Assembly (NCBI GenBank): GCA_032209605.1
Contig: JASFXZ010000015.1
Span: 682,001-746,000, forward strand
Source of the DNA: Mactromeris polynyma
Taxonomy: Eukaryota > Mollusca > Bivalvia > Venerida > Mactridae
Direction of reading: 5' to 3'
DNA length: 64,000 bases
The notes below the pieces were generated by a model, which was not told the DNA's origin, searched no databases, and saw nothing but the letters and a program-made list of their open reading frames with translations. A program made the translations under genes and the position numbers. Shown here in pieces: positions 12,912 to 24,496 of the stretch; positions within the stretch are counted from its first letter, which is position 1, and every line of letters starts with the position of its first letter.

Positions 12912-13112
12912 TTTACTCAAGGTAAAAATGTAATGTCACACTTTAAAAACGGTATGTCACAGGGTAAAAACGTTATGGCACAGGGTAAAAACGTTATGTC
13001 ACAAGGTAAAAACGTTATGGCACAGGGTAAAAACGTTATGCTACAGAGCAAAAACGTTATGTCACACGGTCAAAATGATATGTCACACGGTAAAAACGAT
13101 ATATCACAAGGT
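12912..13112 (+). repeat. 21-bp minisatellite, about 9 units
   Basis: The unit reads GGTAAAAACGTTATGTCACA plus one base. Because 21 is a multiple of three the array is open in one frame, but the translation is only the repeated heptapeptide GKNVMSQ and is not considered a gene. Confidence 0.92.
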
Positions 13113-13440
13113 TACAGATTTGCTTAGAGCGTGTATATGCGAATTTTGCGTGGACAAATCACGTGAGGCATAATAATAGTAAAATATATATAAACCAAAC
13201 TTCTAAGTTTCGGCCAAATGTGTTGTCCCTCTGGTATTCAGTGCTGAGCTCTCAGTGTCAACAAACGCATTGTGGGTCAGACGGTGTGTTCTTATGTCAT
13301 TTAATTATATAATTATATATGTACTTGTATAATTAAGTCTCGGCGAAGTCATTAGTTACGTCGGTCGTCCGAGGGATTAATTGTAGGCGAGAGAAATGAT
13401 TATGTCAGCTGTGTAACATAAGTGTTAAAGAGTAACAATA

Positions 13441-13530
13441 CAGTCAAACCTCGTTTATTCGAATTCATCGGGTCCGAAATTTTATTGCGAATAGTCAATA
13501 TCAATACGACGTGCATAAGAAGTTATAGTG
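13441..13530 (-). mobile_element. Family A MITE, truncated, minus orientation
   Basis: It begins CAGTCAAACCTCGTTTATTC and continues with GAATTCATCGGGTCCGAAAT, which is the complement of the family's right side. The rest of the element is missing. Confidence 0.7.
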
Positions 13531-13549
13531 GGTCCTTTTATATGTTTCG

Positions 13550-13735
13550 GATGAAACACAACGTGTGATGTCACTATTTGCACGCAGGAAACAATATTTA
13601 CTCGGTATTTACTCGTTAACATATTGCCATATAGGCAAATATTGCTTTCTGTCAGTACATGGTGACGTCACATGTTCATTTTCTGAAAATGACGTCACTT
13701 AAGAAAGCGGTTGGAAATCGTACAGAGAGACTGAA
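13550..13735 (-). mobile_element. MITE family I, partial
   Basis: It contains TGATGTCACTATTTGCA, CAGGAAACAATATTTACTC, CAGTACATGGTGACGTCACA and AATGACGTCACTTAAGAAAG in the order found at 23910-24150. The left inverted end is damaged. Confidence 0.75.
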
Positions 13736-13884
13736 ATGATCAATTTATCAACAAAAATGTACAGTTCCTAATGTTTACACCATTTTAATATGAGGCAATT
13801 TAGGAAATCCTGTATAAAGTATTTCATTGCTTTAAGAAAATGTGAAACCTATTCTAGGATCAAGCTTATCCAGATCCGTTTGAT

Positions 13885-13972
13885 CATTTGTGAACACTTG
13901 GTCCGAGATTCAAACCTACGCCGATATCCAGGGTGACATTATGGCGCTCTGCCGACTGGGCTAACCGGGCGG
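13885..13972 (-). mobile_element. tRNA-like SINE head or tRNA pseudogene
   Basis: The minus strand has the A box TAGCCCAGTCGG (complement of 13952-13963) and the B box GGTTTGAATCTC (complement of 13905-13916), at tRNA spacing. The acceptor arms do not pair well, so a functional tRNA is unlikely. Confidence 0.5.
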
Positions 13973-14429
13973 GCTTTGTAAATCGTGACTGTCATAACTG
14001 GCGTACAGTTGACACCACCAACACATCAAATTAGAGCGAATGAATTAGTACGTCTTTAAACTAGTCCTAGATTTCATGGATAAACACTCGTCTTGTTTAG
14101 GATTGTAAGTCCTCTATCGGCTAATTACAAGACAGTTCATATATTAAACAGTTCATTTTATGAGACATTTTATGTTTCATTTTTCCTTATAATTATTTCC
14201 AGTGAAACTTGTAAGGTCGTCTGACTATCATATAAAATTGTTGTAAAATGGCGTGAAATTCAATAAAACTCAAATCAGTCAATTAATACGTTTTATTGTT
14301 TAAAATGGGAAAAGTGACAATGTTGTTGAAGACTGGGGATGTTGTTGAAGACTGGGGAGGTTGAACGGCAGTACTGTCTATTATTCACATTTAGACGATA
14401 TAAAGTCTGTGCAAAAGTATATATTAGCG

Positions 14430-14668
14430 CCGTTGTATGATTTCCAACCTCTTCTTTAAGTGACGTCATTTCCAGAAAACGTCACATGTGACGTCACCAT
14501 GTACTGACAGTAAGCAATATATGCCCCATATGACAATATGAAAACGAAGAGACGATATGGAGTAAATAGTGTTTCCTGCTTTAAAATAGTGACATCACAT
14601 GATGCGTTTTCTTAAAAATGACGTCAGTTACAGAAGAGGTTGTAACTCCCATAGCAGCGCTCACATGT
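14430..14668 (+). mobile_element. MITE family I, complete copy with TGACGTCA-rich arms
   Basis: The left arm (GTATGATTTCCAACCTCTTC, then AAGTGACGTCATTTCC) is repeated inverted at the right (AAATGACGTCAGTTACAGAA, then GAGGTTGTAACTCCCATAGC). The sequence between has GTGACGTCACCATGTACTGA and TTTGCCCCATATGAC-type blocks. There are several full or near-full CRE palindromes (TGACGTCA). No coding capacity. Confidence 0.85.
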
Positions 14669-14689
14669 TCCTTTCAAGATGGTGCGTTT

Positions 14690-15233
14690 TAGTACACGTT
14701 TTGTATTTATTTAAAGCAATACCTACCTCAGCGTTGATCTTAGATGCGATTGTTATACGATAAACTGCATCATTATCTACAACACGAGATGTATCTTTAG
14801 ACACTTGTACTTTCCGCATCCGTGGAGGATGTCGTGACCAAATGGTTTAAACGTCACAAATGCAGTCGTCAGCATGATGTAAAATTTCATCAATACTTCC
14901 TCATTTAAATATGACCAAGTTAATGGGTGAACTTTTGTTATACACCGCAAAACGTTATTTATTTACCGCGTATGATATTGCGAATATTTTGCTATAATGA
15001 GATACCATAATATAATTCGAATTCTGCACGAAATTTTGTTTTTTTATCGCGGTTACGCCAGCCAGCTCATTGGGAAGTGCGTCATTCTTGTGACATTTTA
15101 TGTCATGTCGACATTTTGCGCTTTCTGATTGAATGAATGAAGATAACATAGTATCTGAATAAATGTGATTGAAAGACTCATATCTTTAAAAGGTTATAAA
15201 TAAGGAAACGTATTAAAATAGGCCAGATATATT
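14690..15233. other. Intergenic DNA, nothing recognised
   Basis: This stretch lies between two MITEs. The short open frames show no protein-family pattern. Confidence 0.5.
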
Positions 15234-15394
15234 ATAGTTGGACCTCGTTATTTCGACAACCTATTAATGGTATAATCCGAAATAGATCTCAGGTCCAGGT
15301 GTTTCTTATGCACGTCGACTTGAAATGGCTTATTCGAAATAATGAATTATTCGAAATAAAATTCGATGAATTCAAATAAACGAAGACCGACTGT
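15234..15394 (+). mobile_element. Family A MITE
   Basis: It runs from AGTTGGACCTCGTTATTTCG to AAACGAAGACCGACTG with TA following. The internal tract TATTCGAAATAATGAATTATTCG is typical of the family. Confidence 0.82.
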
Positions 15395-15395
15395 A

Positions 15396-16849
15396 TAAAC
15401 AGGCTGATAATGAAGCAAATGCATAAAATACGTGTTATTACACATGTTTCGCTATTTCGAGTAAACGTTGGTTTAAATGTATGATTTCTAGCAATATAAC
15501 GATCGAGTACACGGTTGACATGTCCTCAAACTGGTCTAAGACCCCAGTAATTATATGGACAGGTCCAATGTGTTGCTAGGTTATTTTTGTTTAACAGTCG
15601 AGTAGCCCTTGTTCCCAATCCTATCCCTCGCTAGTTTGTATAAATCAAATTCGCTATTTCTTTCTGTATTGTCTTTACCTAAATATCGATTATAGGGGTG
15701 TTGTATACAACCTATTTACAGCGAGTTAAAACGATATCACATGATTTAAACAACCTTTCATTCCTATACCCAATATAATGGATACATCGATATTGAAAGC
15801 CTTATCGAATTGGATTTATACTTGTGCTCATGCGTACTTCATTGTTCAGGTCGTAATGTAAGGGATCTGTGTAGGACGTCATTGTCTTGTGTGTACTTTT
15901 TATCTGACATACTTAATGATTTCACTTCTTGTATGTACACTGAACAATTTATCGGATTATAGATATATTTAGATAGATTTATTTTAACATAAAATGTACA
16001 ATTTACATGGCAATATAAAATTAAGACATATATTAATAACAACAATATGTATGAATCAATAAAGCCATATCAATCAACATTATATGTTAAGGATAACACA
16101 AAAAAGAGTACAAGTAAAAACTCTTATTTCCATTGTGGTCCTTAATATATAGTATTGTGTGACATAGGAAGAATTATAAGTTATAAATAAAGTTATCACA
16201 GTCAGTTAATCAAAGAAAGATTTGTAAAGGTACAGTTGCCATGTAAACTCATTACATTTAAAAACGCACATTTTGAACCAACCATACTTCTTTAAATTTC
16301 ATTTTATTACTTTGGAAACTCATTTTTTATTAGAATACTTGTCGATTGTCATGAAATTTACCATACATTTTACGTACACATGCACTAATATTGTGTGAAG
16401 TTCTATTCTTGTATCCTAAAAGTCACTCAGTGTAAATTTAGAAATCCCGCACTGTGTGTTATTAAATGTGCTAGGTATACATTGTATTTCCAAATTAAAA
16501 GTTTGATTGGAATTGATCTAAGTTCAAAGTGAAATTGTAAAACCTCTTCGGTAACGTAAATTTTTTATTCCCTCCCTTTAATGCAAGAATATGGCGAATG
16601 TATATTTAGTGAGAAGAAAAAAATGCAAAAAAAATCGATAATTGTGAATATTGATTGTAATATTTTAAATTGAAGGAAATGCTTTGGAAATGCACATACC
16701 AGTTAGATATATGTACTCCATCTTGGTGCGTAGGGGTTGTTTGACACCGGAATTCAAGGGACTTTGTTATATTGATTTAAAATTTCGTATAAATGTCTGC
16801 GCATACTAGGAATCCAGGCACAGACGCAATTTTATAACAATGATATAAA
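15396..16849. other. AT-rich intergenic DNA without recognised features
   Basis: No conserved coding segment, tandem array or inverted-repeat element was seen in this 1.4-kb stretch. Confidence 0.5.
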
Positions 16850-16965
16850 GCACTCCAGCGTTCACGCCGCCATCTTGTTTTCATGATATTCGAATGGTAT
16901 TTCCGAAAGTAGTGCCTAACGTACATCCGAGGCACTGGACGTAGTTGGCCGAGGTTTTCCGAATG
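16850..16965 (+). mobile_element. Dispersed repeat family F
   Basis: It contains ACTCCAGCGTTCACGCCGCC, TTTCATGATATTCGAATGG, TATTTCCGAAAGTAGTGCC and GTAGTTGGCCGAGGTTTTCC. An inverted copy lies at 26460-26576. Its last block also forms part of the 87-bp array at 24969-25238. Confidence 0.75.
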
Positions 16966-16967
16966 GG

Positions 16968-17090
16968 ATAAACCTCCTCAAGTGCTTTATGTTTTATGGA
17001 TTGTTGTTTTCCCGGAGGTCTGTGTGCGGGGGCACTGTCTTATGTATGTGGCGTTCTCTGTAACAACTTATTCTCTCTCTTTCATAGGAT
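16968..17090 (+). mobile_element. Dispersed repeat family G, 3' part
   Basis: CCTCCTCAAGTGCTTTATG through GGGGCACTGTCTTATGTATG to a TTCTCTCTCTTT tail. It abuts the family F copy directly. Confidence 0.78.
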
Positions 17091-17574
17091 ATCACTATGA
17101 CGTATGTCTTCTGTAATTCACAAGTGTATTTTCGTTGTTACACAAATAATCAGTTAAGGACAATGACCGTTGTGGACATGACACATAACATAAGCGTTTA
17201 TATCAGACAAACGTGCGCGCGCATCCATTTATTTTGTGACAACATGTTATCTAGTGTAACCTCAAAGTGCTCTAAATCTGGATAAGTTCTGTATAGTTCA
17301 GTTCTACTCGATAGTTTAGCGTTTGGACTTATGTTCGGGTTTGGTCAATCATAGTGGTTTCGTAACAAAATACGAACGGAATGCAGCACTGTTTTGCGTA
17401 AACATTACCCATAAAATGGACTGTTTTGAATTATTAATTACGGTACCGACCCTGACCTTGACCTTGTACTTTCGTTAAGAACAAGTGTGTCAAGGTTAAA
17501 AGACCTTCACAAAATATATTCAAAATATTAAACATTTCTAAAATAGTTTCCCTTTCCATCGGCCTCAAATGTCG

Positions 17575-17763
17575 TACTGTAAAATCAGATGTCTTAGCGA
17601 GGCCAATATTTTGCGACTGGTTGAAATTATCACACAATTTCGCGAGCTTCAATATTCCGAGCTTTCTACTTTCAGTTTTGTCGTAGCATTAATACAACAC
17701 ATTTTAGGGAGCATTTATTTTCGCGAAAAATCATACCTCGCGAAAATTCCTGATTTTACAGTA
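17575..17763. mobile_element. Short MITE with TACTGTAAAATCAG ends
   Basis: The left end TACTGTAAAATCAGA and the right end CTGATTTTACAGTA are inverted repeats, flanked by TA-like sequence. Subterminal CGCGAAAATT/AATTTCGCGAG blocks are also partly inverted. Length is about 190 bp with no coding capacity. Confidence 0.7.
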
Positions 17764-18309
17764 TAGGTATTTTCAACACATTTCAGCTGTATCGTAGACG
17801 AATATTTAGAGCAATGTAACGCCTAAGTAACATACAATAACTCAAAAGACGTCACAGGCAGACGACAACGAAATATGGCTCACATATCTGACACGTTAAA
17901 CTAATTTGTTATTGTTGACTTGTTAAAGCGACTGTCGTGCTAAATATTTACTTTTTATTTCGTTTGTGAGGGAGAGTCTGATTGGTCCATAGATAACTGC
18001 TTCAAATCAAATGGCGATAACCTAAACAAGAATTATCTTTAGAAAAAAGATGAACGGCGTATATAGAATCGCCCTATTTCGGAACTCTGATTTTTCCAGA
18101 GGGATACGCTACGGGAAAGTGATTATCTTTTCAAGACACCCAATTTGGTGCCTCTCCGCTTTAAATATGAGCCAATTAAATCGTCTAATTTGTGCATATT
18201 TAAACAACGCGCTTCATAATTATACAACATTTGATAGGTCTAAAATGAAGGTCAAAATTTGTTTTAATGCGGTCCTTCCAAGCGACCTTGGTCCGGGGTT
18301 ATAACGGAT

Positions 18310-18602
18310 ATTTCTACCCAGGACCCGATCTTTCAAAGCATCTCAAATAGAAATCTCAGCTCACTATGAGATTTTGCTCAAATCTCAGCTCAATATGATA
18401 TTTTGCTCAAATTCGAACCTGAGTGTGAGACAATCTCATATGGATCTCTTGGAAATTTTCTAAGAAAAACAACTCATCTCATCTTTATCGTTTTGTAACA
18501 TCGATTTTGAGTCTTGTCTCAGATGTAAAAAACTTTCAACAATTTGAGACAATATTTGAGCTGAAAATTGGCTCAGATTGAGATGCTTCGTGATATCTCT
18601 AA
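18310..18602. mobile_element. MITE family B (CATCTCAA-type ends)
   Basis: The left end CCCGATCTTTCAAAGCATCT and the right end CAGATTGAGATGCTTCGTGA are imperfect inverted repeats. The interior is full of short inverted TGAGCTGAGAT and ATCTCAGCTCA motifs and would fold on itself. Related copies are at 33898-34108 and 47977-48228. Confidence 0.75.
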
Positions 18603-18693
18603 TCTCAAAATTTACACAATGAATTTGATATTAACTGATAATGAGTTTTAAAAATGTATGATGAAATGAAACACGTGCATTTTCTCAGAAAAT

Positions 18694-19672
18694 TGAGTGT
18701 AATGTTAGATATGGAAGTAATTATTAAGTCTGAGTCTGAGTGTGATGTTAGATATGGAAGTAATTATTAAGTCTGAGTCTGAGTGTAATGTTAGATATGG
18801 AAGTAATTATTAAGTCTGAGTCTGAGTGTAATATTAGATATGGAAGTAATTATTAAGTCTGAGTCTGAGTGTAATGTTAGATATGGAAGTAATTATTAAG
18901 TCTGAGTCTGAGTGTAATGTTAGATATGGAAGTAATTATTAAGTCTGAGTCTGAGTGTAATGTTAGATATGGAAGTAATTATTAAGTCTGAGTCTGAGTG
19001 TAATGTTAGATATGGAAGTAATTATTAAGTCTGAGTCTGAGTGTAATGTTAGATATGGAAGTAATTATTAAGTCTGAGTCTGAGTGTAATGTTAGATATG
19101 GAAGTAATTATTAAGTCTGAGTCTGAGTGTAATGTTAGATATGGAAGTAATTATTAAGTCTGAGTCTGAGTGTAATGTTAGATATGGAAGTAATTATTAA
19201 GTCTGAGTCTGAGTGTAATGTTAGATATGGAAGTAATTATTAAGTCTGAGTCTGAGTGTAATGTTAGATATGGAAGTAATTATTAAGTCTGAGTCTGAGT
19301 GTAATGTTAGATATGGAAGTAATTATTAAGTCTGAGTCTGAGTGTAATGTTAGCTATGGAAGTAATTATTAAGTCTGAGTATGAGTGTAATGTTAGATAT
19401 GGAAGTAATTATTAAGTCTGAGTCTGAGTGTAATGTTAGATATGGAAGTGATTATTAAGTCTGAGTCTGAGTGTAATGTTAGATATGGAAGTAATTATTA
19501 AGTCTGAGTCTGAGTGTAATGTTAGATATGGAAGTAATTATTAAGTCTGAGTCTGAGTGTAATGTTAGATATGGAAGTAATTATTAAGTCTGACTGTAAT
19601 GTTAGATATGGAAGTAATTATTAAGTCTGAGTCTGAGTGTAATGTTAGATCTGGAAGTGATTATTAAGTCTG
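18694..19672 (+). repeat. 43-bp minisatellite, about 22 units
   Basis: The unit contains GTAATGTTAGATATGGAAGT followed by AATTATTAAGTCTGAGTCTG and AGT. Most units are identical; rare variants (AGCTATGG, GTGATTATT, a unit lacking one GAGTCT) occur towards the right end. Confidence 0.96.
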
Positions 19673-20165
19673 AGTGTTGAATGTGGCACTCAAACACAAT
19701 AACTCCTCCCATGTCTAATAATTACAATAATATCTCAAAGAAAATGGACCAAAACAAATATTCAGCACTCAATTGACAATTCCATGCATTTTTAACATTC
19801 AATTTGCCAAATCAGACGAAAAAGAGTAAATTTTGTGATTTGAGTGCTGAGTGTAAATATCTAGTATAACCCGGGGCCCAGATGTAGTTTCTTTCAAACT
19901 TAGAAAAAAATGCATTTATTCAAAACTCATTTGACAATTTCATGCATTTTTAACATTCAATTTGTCAAAATCAGACGAATAAGTGTAAATTTTGTGATTT
20001 GAGTGCTGAGTGTAAATATCTAGTATAACCCGGGGCCCAGATGTAGTTTCTTTCAAACTTTAAAAAAAATGCATTTATTCAAAACTCATGTGACACTTTT
20101 ATGCATTTTTCACACTCAATCAGAGATTTCTCTGACGCGGACATCTTGAATCCCTGACTCCATTT
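19673..20165. repeat. Element-derived sequence with a 159-bp tandem duplication (family C)
   Basis: GTGGCACTCAAACACAATAA and the following bases match the element at 23535-23785. Within it, a 159-bp block ending CCCGGGGCCCAGATGTAG occurs twice (ends at about 19886 and 20045), with a third partial start. Its left flank supplies the unit of the 43-bp array. Confidence 0.75.
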
Positions 20166-20540
20166 TCTTTCTAAGGAATCCCACTTTCAACTTACTGTGC
20201 ATCCCTGTGACCCCTAAAATAAACTTTGTCTAGTATAATCTGCATATCTGGGACCCTACAAACTTACTAAGGACCCCCGATTTGTCAAAGAATAAGGTCC
20301 AAGGACCCCTAGCTGAAAAATCCTTTGCTCAATGTTTCAATAACAGACAAATACGCAGCAGCAATACTCCGTTCAAATCGCTTTAAGAATTAGTCGTGGA
20401 CAAAAACGTGTGTCGTATTGGAATGTTTTTCCCGTCTTGTTTACTGTTTGACATACTTATGGACGATATAACAGCCGTCTGTAATCTTGTGTAGTTTTTA
20501 TATTAGTAAGGCCTAAATATAGACTATTAAGATAAAACAT
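20166..20540. other. Intergenic DNA, nothing recognised
   Basis: No coding or repeat signal was recognised between the family C sequence and a reversed family D fragment. Confidence 0.45.
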
Positions 20541-20704
20541 GAAATATCTTGAAAAAAGATGGTCGGTGCACTTTGAAGGTTAAATTGTTTTGTTCCAAAT
20601 AAAAAATGCCGAGGTGTTACGATTGCTGGTCACTCCTGAACCAAAATGGATTTCGGTAAATTCACCGAAATTCAGTGGATTATGATAAAGTATCGTACCC
20701 ATTA
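20541..20704 (-). mobile_element. Family D element, minus orientation, cut by the (CCGTG)n array
   Basis: It reads GAAATATCTTGAAAAAAGAT, GGTCGGTGCA, then TTACGATTGCTGGTCACTCC and AAATGGATTTCGGTAAATTC, the complement of family D's right half. The match stops where the pentanucleotide array starts. Confidence 0.75.
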
Positions 20705-20705
20705 T

Positions 20706-20988
20706 CGCCGTGCCGTGCCGTGCCGTGCCGTGCCGTGCCGTGCCGTGCCGTGCCGTGCCGTGCCGTGCCGTGCCGTGCCGTGCCGTGCCGTGCCGTGCCG
20801 TGCCGTGCCGTGCCGTGCCGTGCCGTGCCGTGCCGTGCCGTGCCGTGCCGTGCCGTGCCGTGCCGTGCCGTGCCGTGCCGTGCCGTGCCGTGCCGTGCCG
20901 TGCCGTGCCGTGCCGTGCCGTGCCGTGCCGTGCCGTGCCGTGCCGTGCCGTGCCGTGCCGTGCCGTGCCGTGCCGTGCCGTGCCGTGC
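20706..20988 (+). repeat. Perfect (CCGTG)n pentanucleotide array
   Basis: About 56 uninterrupted copies in an otherwise AT-rich region. The reading frames stay open in all phases (repeated Pro-Cys-Arg-Ala-Val or its complement) and are not genes. The absence of any mismatch suggests recent expansion. Confidence 0.98.
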
Positions 20989-21736
20989 ACATTTATTAGT
21001 GAAAATGGGGTCGAATTCTTGGCCCGTTTATCGGCCAGTGTCCTATAGGTACTCGTCCGATGTCCTGTCTTTGTCCCTGCGATACCCCTGCCGATGTCTG
21101 GCCGATATATGGATTGTCTGGGTTGTCCAAAATTTGGCCCGGCGCCCGCCCGATGTGTGCGATGCCCTGCAGGACATCAACCAGGCATCGACCGATGTAT
21201 TGGCGATCAGTTTGCGACGCGAAACGCCGCACCAGGTTTTAAGTCCGAGTTAAAAGTAACTCGATGCCCGCCCAATTCCCAAAAATGACATGGCAGCCGC
21301 AATGAGTCCCGTGGGGCCCCGGCCGAAAATGTATAGAAATCCGTCGTAAACTACTCGCAAACCCATAGCAAGCTAATTGTGATTGGGGTATAAGGGTCAG
21401 TTTGAATAATGTTTACTTGTTGTGCAGTCACGTGCTGTCCCCTTATATCCCTGCCTTTTAGTCTTGTGTGCTCCCTGCTCAAGTTTTATATCATTTCGTA
21501 ACCACATGATCTCTGTGGAGAGACCTAATCATCGTTATTTAAACTTGATCTGACCGAAAAAAATGTTACATGATTCTCTCAACCAATGGCCCGTGTCTTT
21601 CCCATTCGGATAAGTAGAGAACACTTGATGTTTCAGTTTTAATTAGAGAACATTAATTTAGTTTTTTTGAAACCTTGGCCTGGGACTATAACGATATATT
21701 ACACTCAGCACTGAAATCAATAATGTTTCTCTTAAA
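20989..21736. other. Partly GC-rich non-coding sequence
   Basis: The section 21030-21330 is much richer in G+C than its surroundings and has CCGATGT-type words repeated irregularly (GTCCGATGTCC, GCCGATGTCTGG, CCCGATGTGTG, ACCGATGTATTGG). I recognise no protein in it. Confidence 0.4.
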
Positions 21737-21896
21737 ACCAAAAAATCGAAAGGATTATTTTAAATTCCGAGTCTCATTTACAAAAATCGAAAGGATTGTA
21801 TTCAAATCCGAGTCCCATTTACAAAAAATCGAAAGGAGTTTTTTCAAATCCGAGTCCCATTTACAAAAAATCGAAAGGATTGTATTCAAATCCGAG
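21737..21896 (+). repeat. About 43-bp tandem repeat, 3.5 units
   Basis: Units contain AAAAATCGAAAGGATTGTAT, TCAAATCCGAGTCCCATTTA and CA. The first unit is diverged and the inner two are close to identical. Confidence 0.85.
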
Positions 21897-21899
21897 CCA

Positions 21900-22560
21900 A
21901 ATGAACACAATGAAAAATGTAAAAGGAGTAAAAAATAAAGTCGCCGTCTTCCGGGCGTCGACGAATGAGACTAATAGTTACACATATTGAGTATACAATG
22001 TGTATGCTACTGTTAAATGAGTAATGTACATTGTTTGTGAAGAAAAGACAATACATGTAAATACATATCACTTTGATTTCGAGTTCTCATCTAAGTGACA
22101 TCCAAGTTCAAAGTTCACGAAGGTCAATTTTGACGCTCTTGCGTGCTTCACCAATTTGATGTGATACAAACTTTATTTATTCAAACAATAAGAGGTTAAT
22201 AATAAATAGGTTAGCGGAACAGGAAAGTGGGACAGTAATGTCCACGCGTACTCAATGTATAAACAGTCTGTTATGCTCGTTTTACAATTTAAGTGGACAT
22301 TAATCAACTGTTAACTTACTGAGAGAAGGTTTGTCATTACAAAGGATTAATCGTGTTTTGCACAATAAGAAAGTCTCATATTTGATGAAACGTCTGTTTG
22401 TTTGAGATTAAGTAGAGCTAATATAATTTACGATGATTTGAGACCGATGCAATATGTATGTAGGATACAGACCCATAAGTCCTACCAGAAGTGGTTCAGA
22501 ATGATTGACCATCGGTTTTGCATTATCTGGATGTACCATAGAAATCCTCCAAAAACAAAG
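21900..22560. other. Intergenic DNA, nothing recognised
   Basis: No coding segment or element boundary was recognised. Confidence 0.45.
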
Positions 22561-22562
22561 TT

Positions 22563-22850
22563 CAAAATAACTGATGGTATAGCGCTGTTAGATTGACCTC
22601 GAACTGGTGTATGCACTTTCAGGACCGATCCATGTCAATTTAGGTAAGTAAATGCTCTCGTACGTAAAGCTATAACTGCTGTTCGGATTACCTTTCTATC
22701 AAAACACAACCACAGCTTTTCTCTGTCAAGCTTACAGACAAACACGAGCATTTAAATACACCTTTTGTTAGATGTATTGGTCCAGGTAATATATGTACGT
22801 TCGCGGTCAATAAAACCGCACTATATGCAATTTTAGTTTGTGACCTTAAC
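22563..22850 (+). repeat. Inverted long-range repeat, left arm
   Basis: This sequence reappears in inverted form at about 27915-28190: shared blocks include GCGCTGTTAGATTGACC, CACTTTCAGGACCGATCCAT, TTTCTATCAAAACACAACC, TAAATACACCTTTTGTTAGA and CCAGGTAATAT. Identity is partial, so it is a dispersed element in two orientations or an old inverted duplication. Confidence 0.75.
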
Positions 22851-23040
22851 CGTTTGACTAGGGAGGTCAAGATTTAGACAGAAAGTAGAAGTATACGCAG
22901 TTTTTGTAAGCACTGAAAGAAATGCATAGCGACAGTGTATCCTTCCGTATATATGCGTAATTGAAAATGTTTTTGTTCGGTGTTTTGCATCACACTTACG
23001 TTTTCGTTTATATGAAGGTGGTGTAAGAAAGTTAATACAG

Positions 23041-23457
23041 TGCCGTAGAAACGTGACATGATACCACACCGTAGACACGTGACATGATACCACACCGTAG
23101 ACACGTGACATGATACCACACCGTAGACACGTGACATGATACCACACCATAGAACGTGACATAATACAACACCGTAGACACGTGACATGATACCCCACCG
23201 TAGATACGTGACATGATACCACACCGTAGACACGTGACATGATACCACACCGTAGACACGTGACATGATGCCACACCGTAGACACGTGACATGATGCCAC
23301 ACCGTAGACACGTGACATGATACCACACCGTAGACACGTGACATGATACCACACTGTAGACACGTGACATGATACCACACCGTAGACACGTGACATGATA
23401 CCATACCGTAGACACGTGACATGATACCACACCGTAGACACGTGACATGATACCATG
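23041..23457 (+). repeat. 26-bp minisatellite with CACGTGAC in most units, 16 units
   Basis: The unit is CCGTAGACACGTGACATGAT plus ACCACA. Most units contain the palindrome CACGTG. The right end merges into a reversed family A fragment, whose own sequence GATACCA-like resembles the unit. Confidence 0.95.
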
Positions 23458-23458
23458 C

Positions 23459-23513
23459 TGATGATTCCAAGTATTCGGATAGGAGCTTGTCAAAAAATCG
23501 AGGTTCAACTGTA
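23459..23513 (-). mobile_element. Family A MITE, left-end fragment, minus orientation
   Basis: GATTCCAAGTATTCGGATAG and AATCGAGGTTCAACTGTA are the complement of the family's first 55 bp. It directly follows the 26-bp array. Confidence 0.7.
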
Positions 23514-23534
23514 TTCGTTATGAGCCATTTTCTT

Positions 23535-23785
23535 TAAGACTGAGATCTGGGAGGAATTATTAAGTCTACGTGTGGAGTGTGGCACTCAAACCAATAATTT
23601 CTCCCATATTTCATAATCATACTGAAATCTCAAAGAATATTGATCAAAAATAATATTCAGAATTCAACTGACATGTTCATGCATTAGCTACACTCACATG
23701 TCCGCGATCAGTTTCATAAGAGTACATTTTTGGATTTGAGTGCAGAGTGAAATTAACCGTAATAATCCCGGGTCCAGACGTTCTA
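23535..23785. mobile_element. Family C element, single copy
   Basis: AATTATTAAGTCTACGTGTG, GAGTGTGGCACTCAAACC, TTTGAGTGCAGAGTGAAATT and CCGGGTCCAGA occur in the same order as at 19650-19886, without the 43-bp expansion. Confidence 0.75.
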
Positions 23786-23909
23786 ACAGCCCATAGACCG
23801 GTGGCAACATCTCTACTGAACATTTCATAATCCTAAACACGTGAACTAGTGAACTGTGAATTCGTAAAATATTACGATTGACGACGTCACGTGTTTTTAA
23901 ATCATGAAA

Positions 23910-24154
23910 TGAGCGTTGCTATGGAATATACAACCTCTTCTGTAAGAGACATCATTTCAAGAAAACGCAACATGTGATGTCACTATTTGCAAGCAGGAAA
24001 CACTATTTACTCCTTATGGACACTTCATTTTCATATTGCCACATGGGGCAAATATTGCTTACTGTCAGTACATGGTGACGTCACATGTGACGTTTTCTGG
24101 AAATGACGTCACTTAAAGAAGTACTTGGAAATCGTACAGTGGCGCTCAAATGTT
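23910..24154 (-). mobile_element. MITE family I, complete copy
   Basis: The arms ACAACCTCTTCTGTAAGAGA and AAAGAAGTACTTGGAAATCG are inverted relatives. The interior has GTGATGTCACTATTTGCA and CAGTACATGGTGACGTCACA. Several TGACGTCA palindromes are present. Confidence 0.82.
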
Positions 24155-24496
24155 AACACAGAGGGAGCCACCTGTTCGTACAAGGTTGTATATCGATTCT
24201 TTTTTTCTGTGGGTCAATGGGCAACATATGTGTAGTTATAGCATTAAAGTCGTTAACCATTGTACCAACATAACACGAACATGTTTTACATTAGCCCACC
24301 TGCTCCTATTGCCGTATAGTCAGTTATCAGAAGGCCTAGTTACCATACACTGACAGGTAGAATAGTCCATGAATTATCCAGTTTAACTAATGAACGAAAT
24401 AACACCAACAGTCACATACAGGCCATTGCAAAAACAATCCATTTCAGTTATATAATAGCTATATTGTTCACAATTATAAAACACTTGAAGTAGCAA

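Noticed and set aside
18694..19672. CRISPR-like regular repeats (also 7943, 23041, 52206, 60880)
   Set aside because: The units are contiguous with no unique spacers, and the DNA is eukaryotic.
20580..21253. ORFs over the (CCGTG)n array
   Set aside because: Pure pentanucleotide translation, open on both strands.
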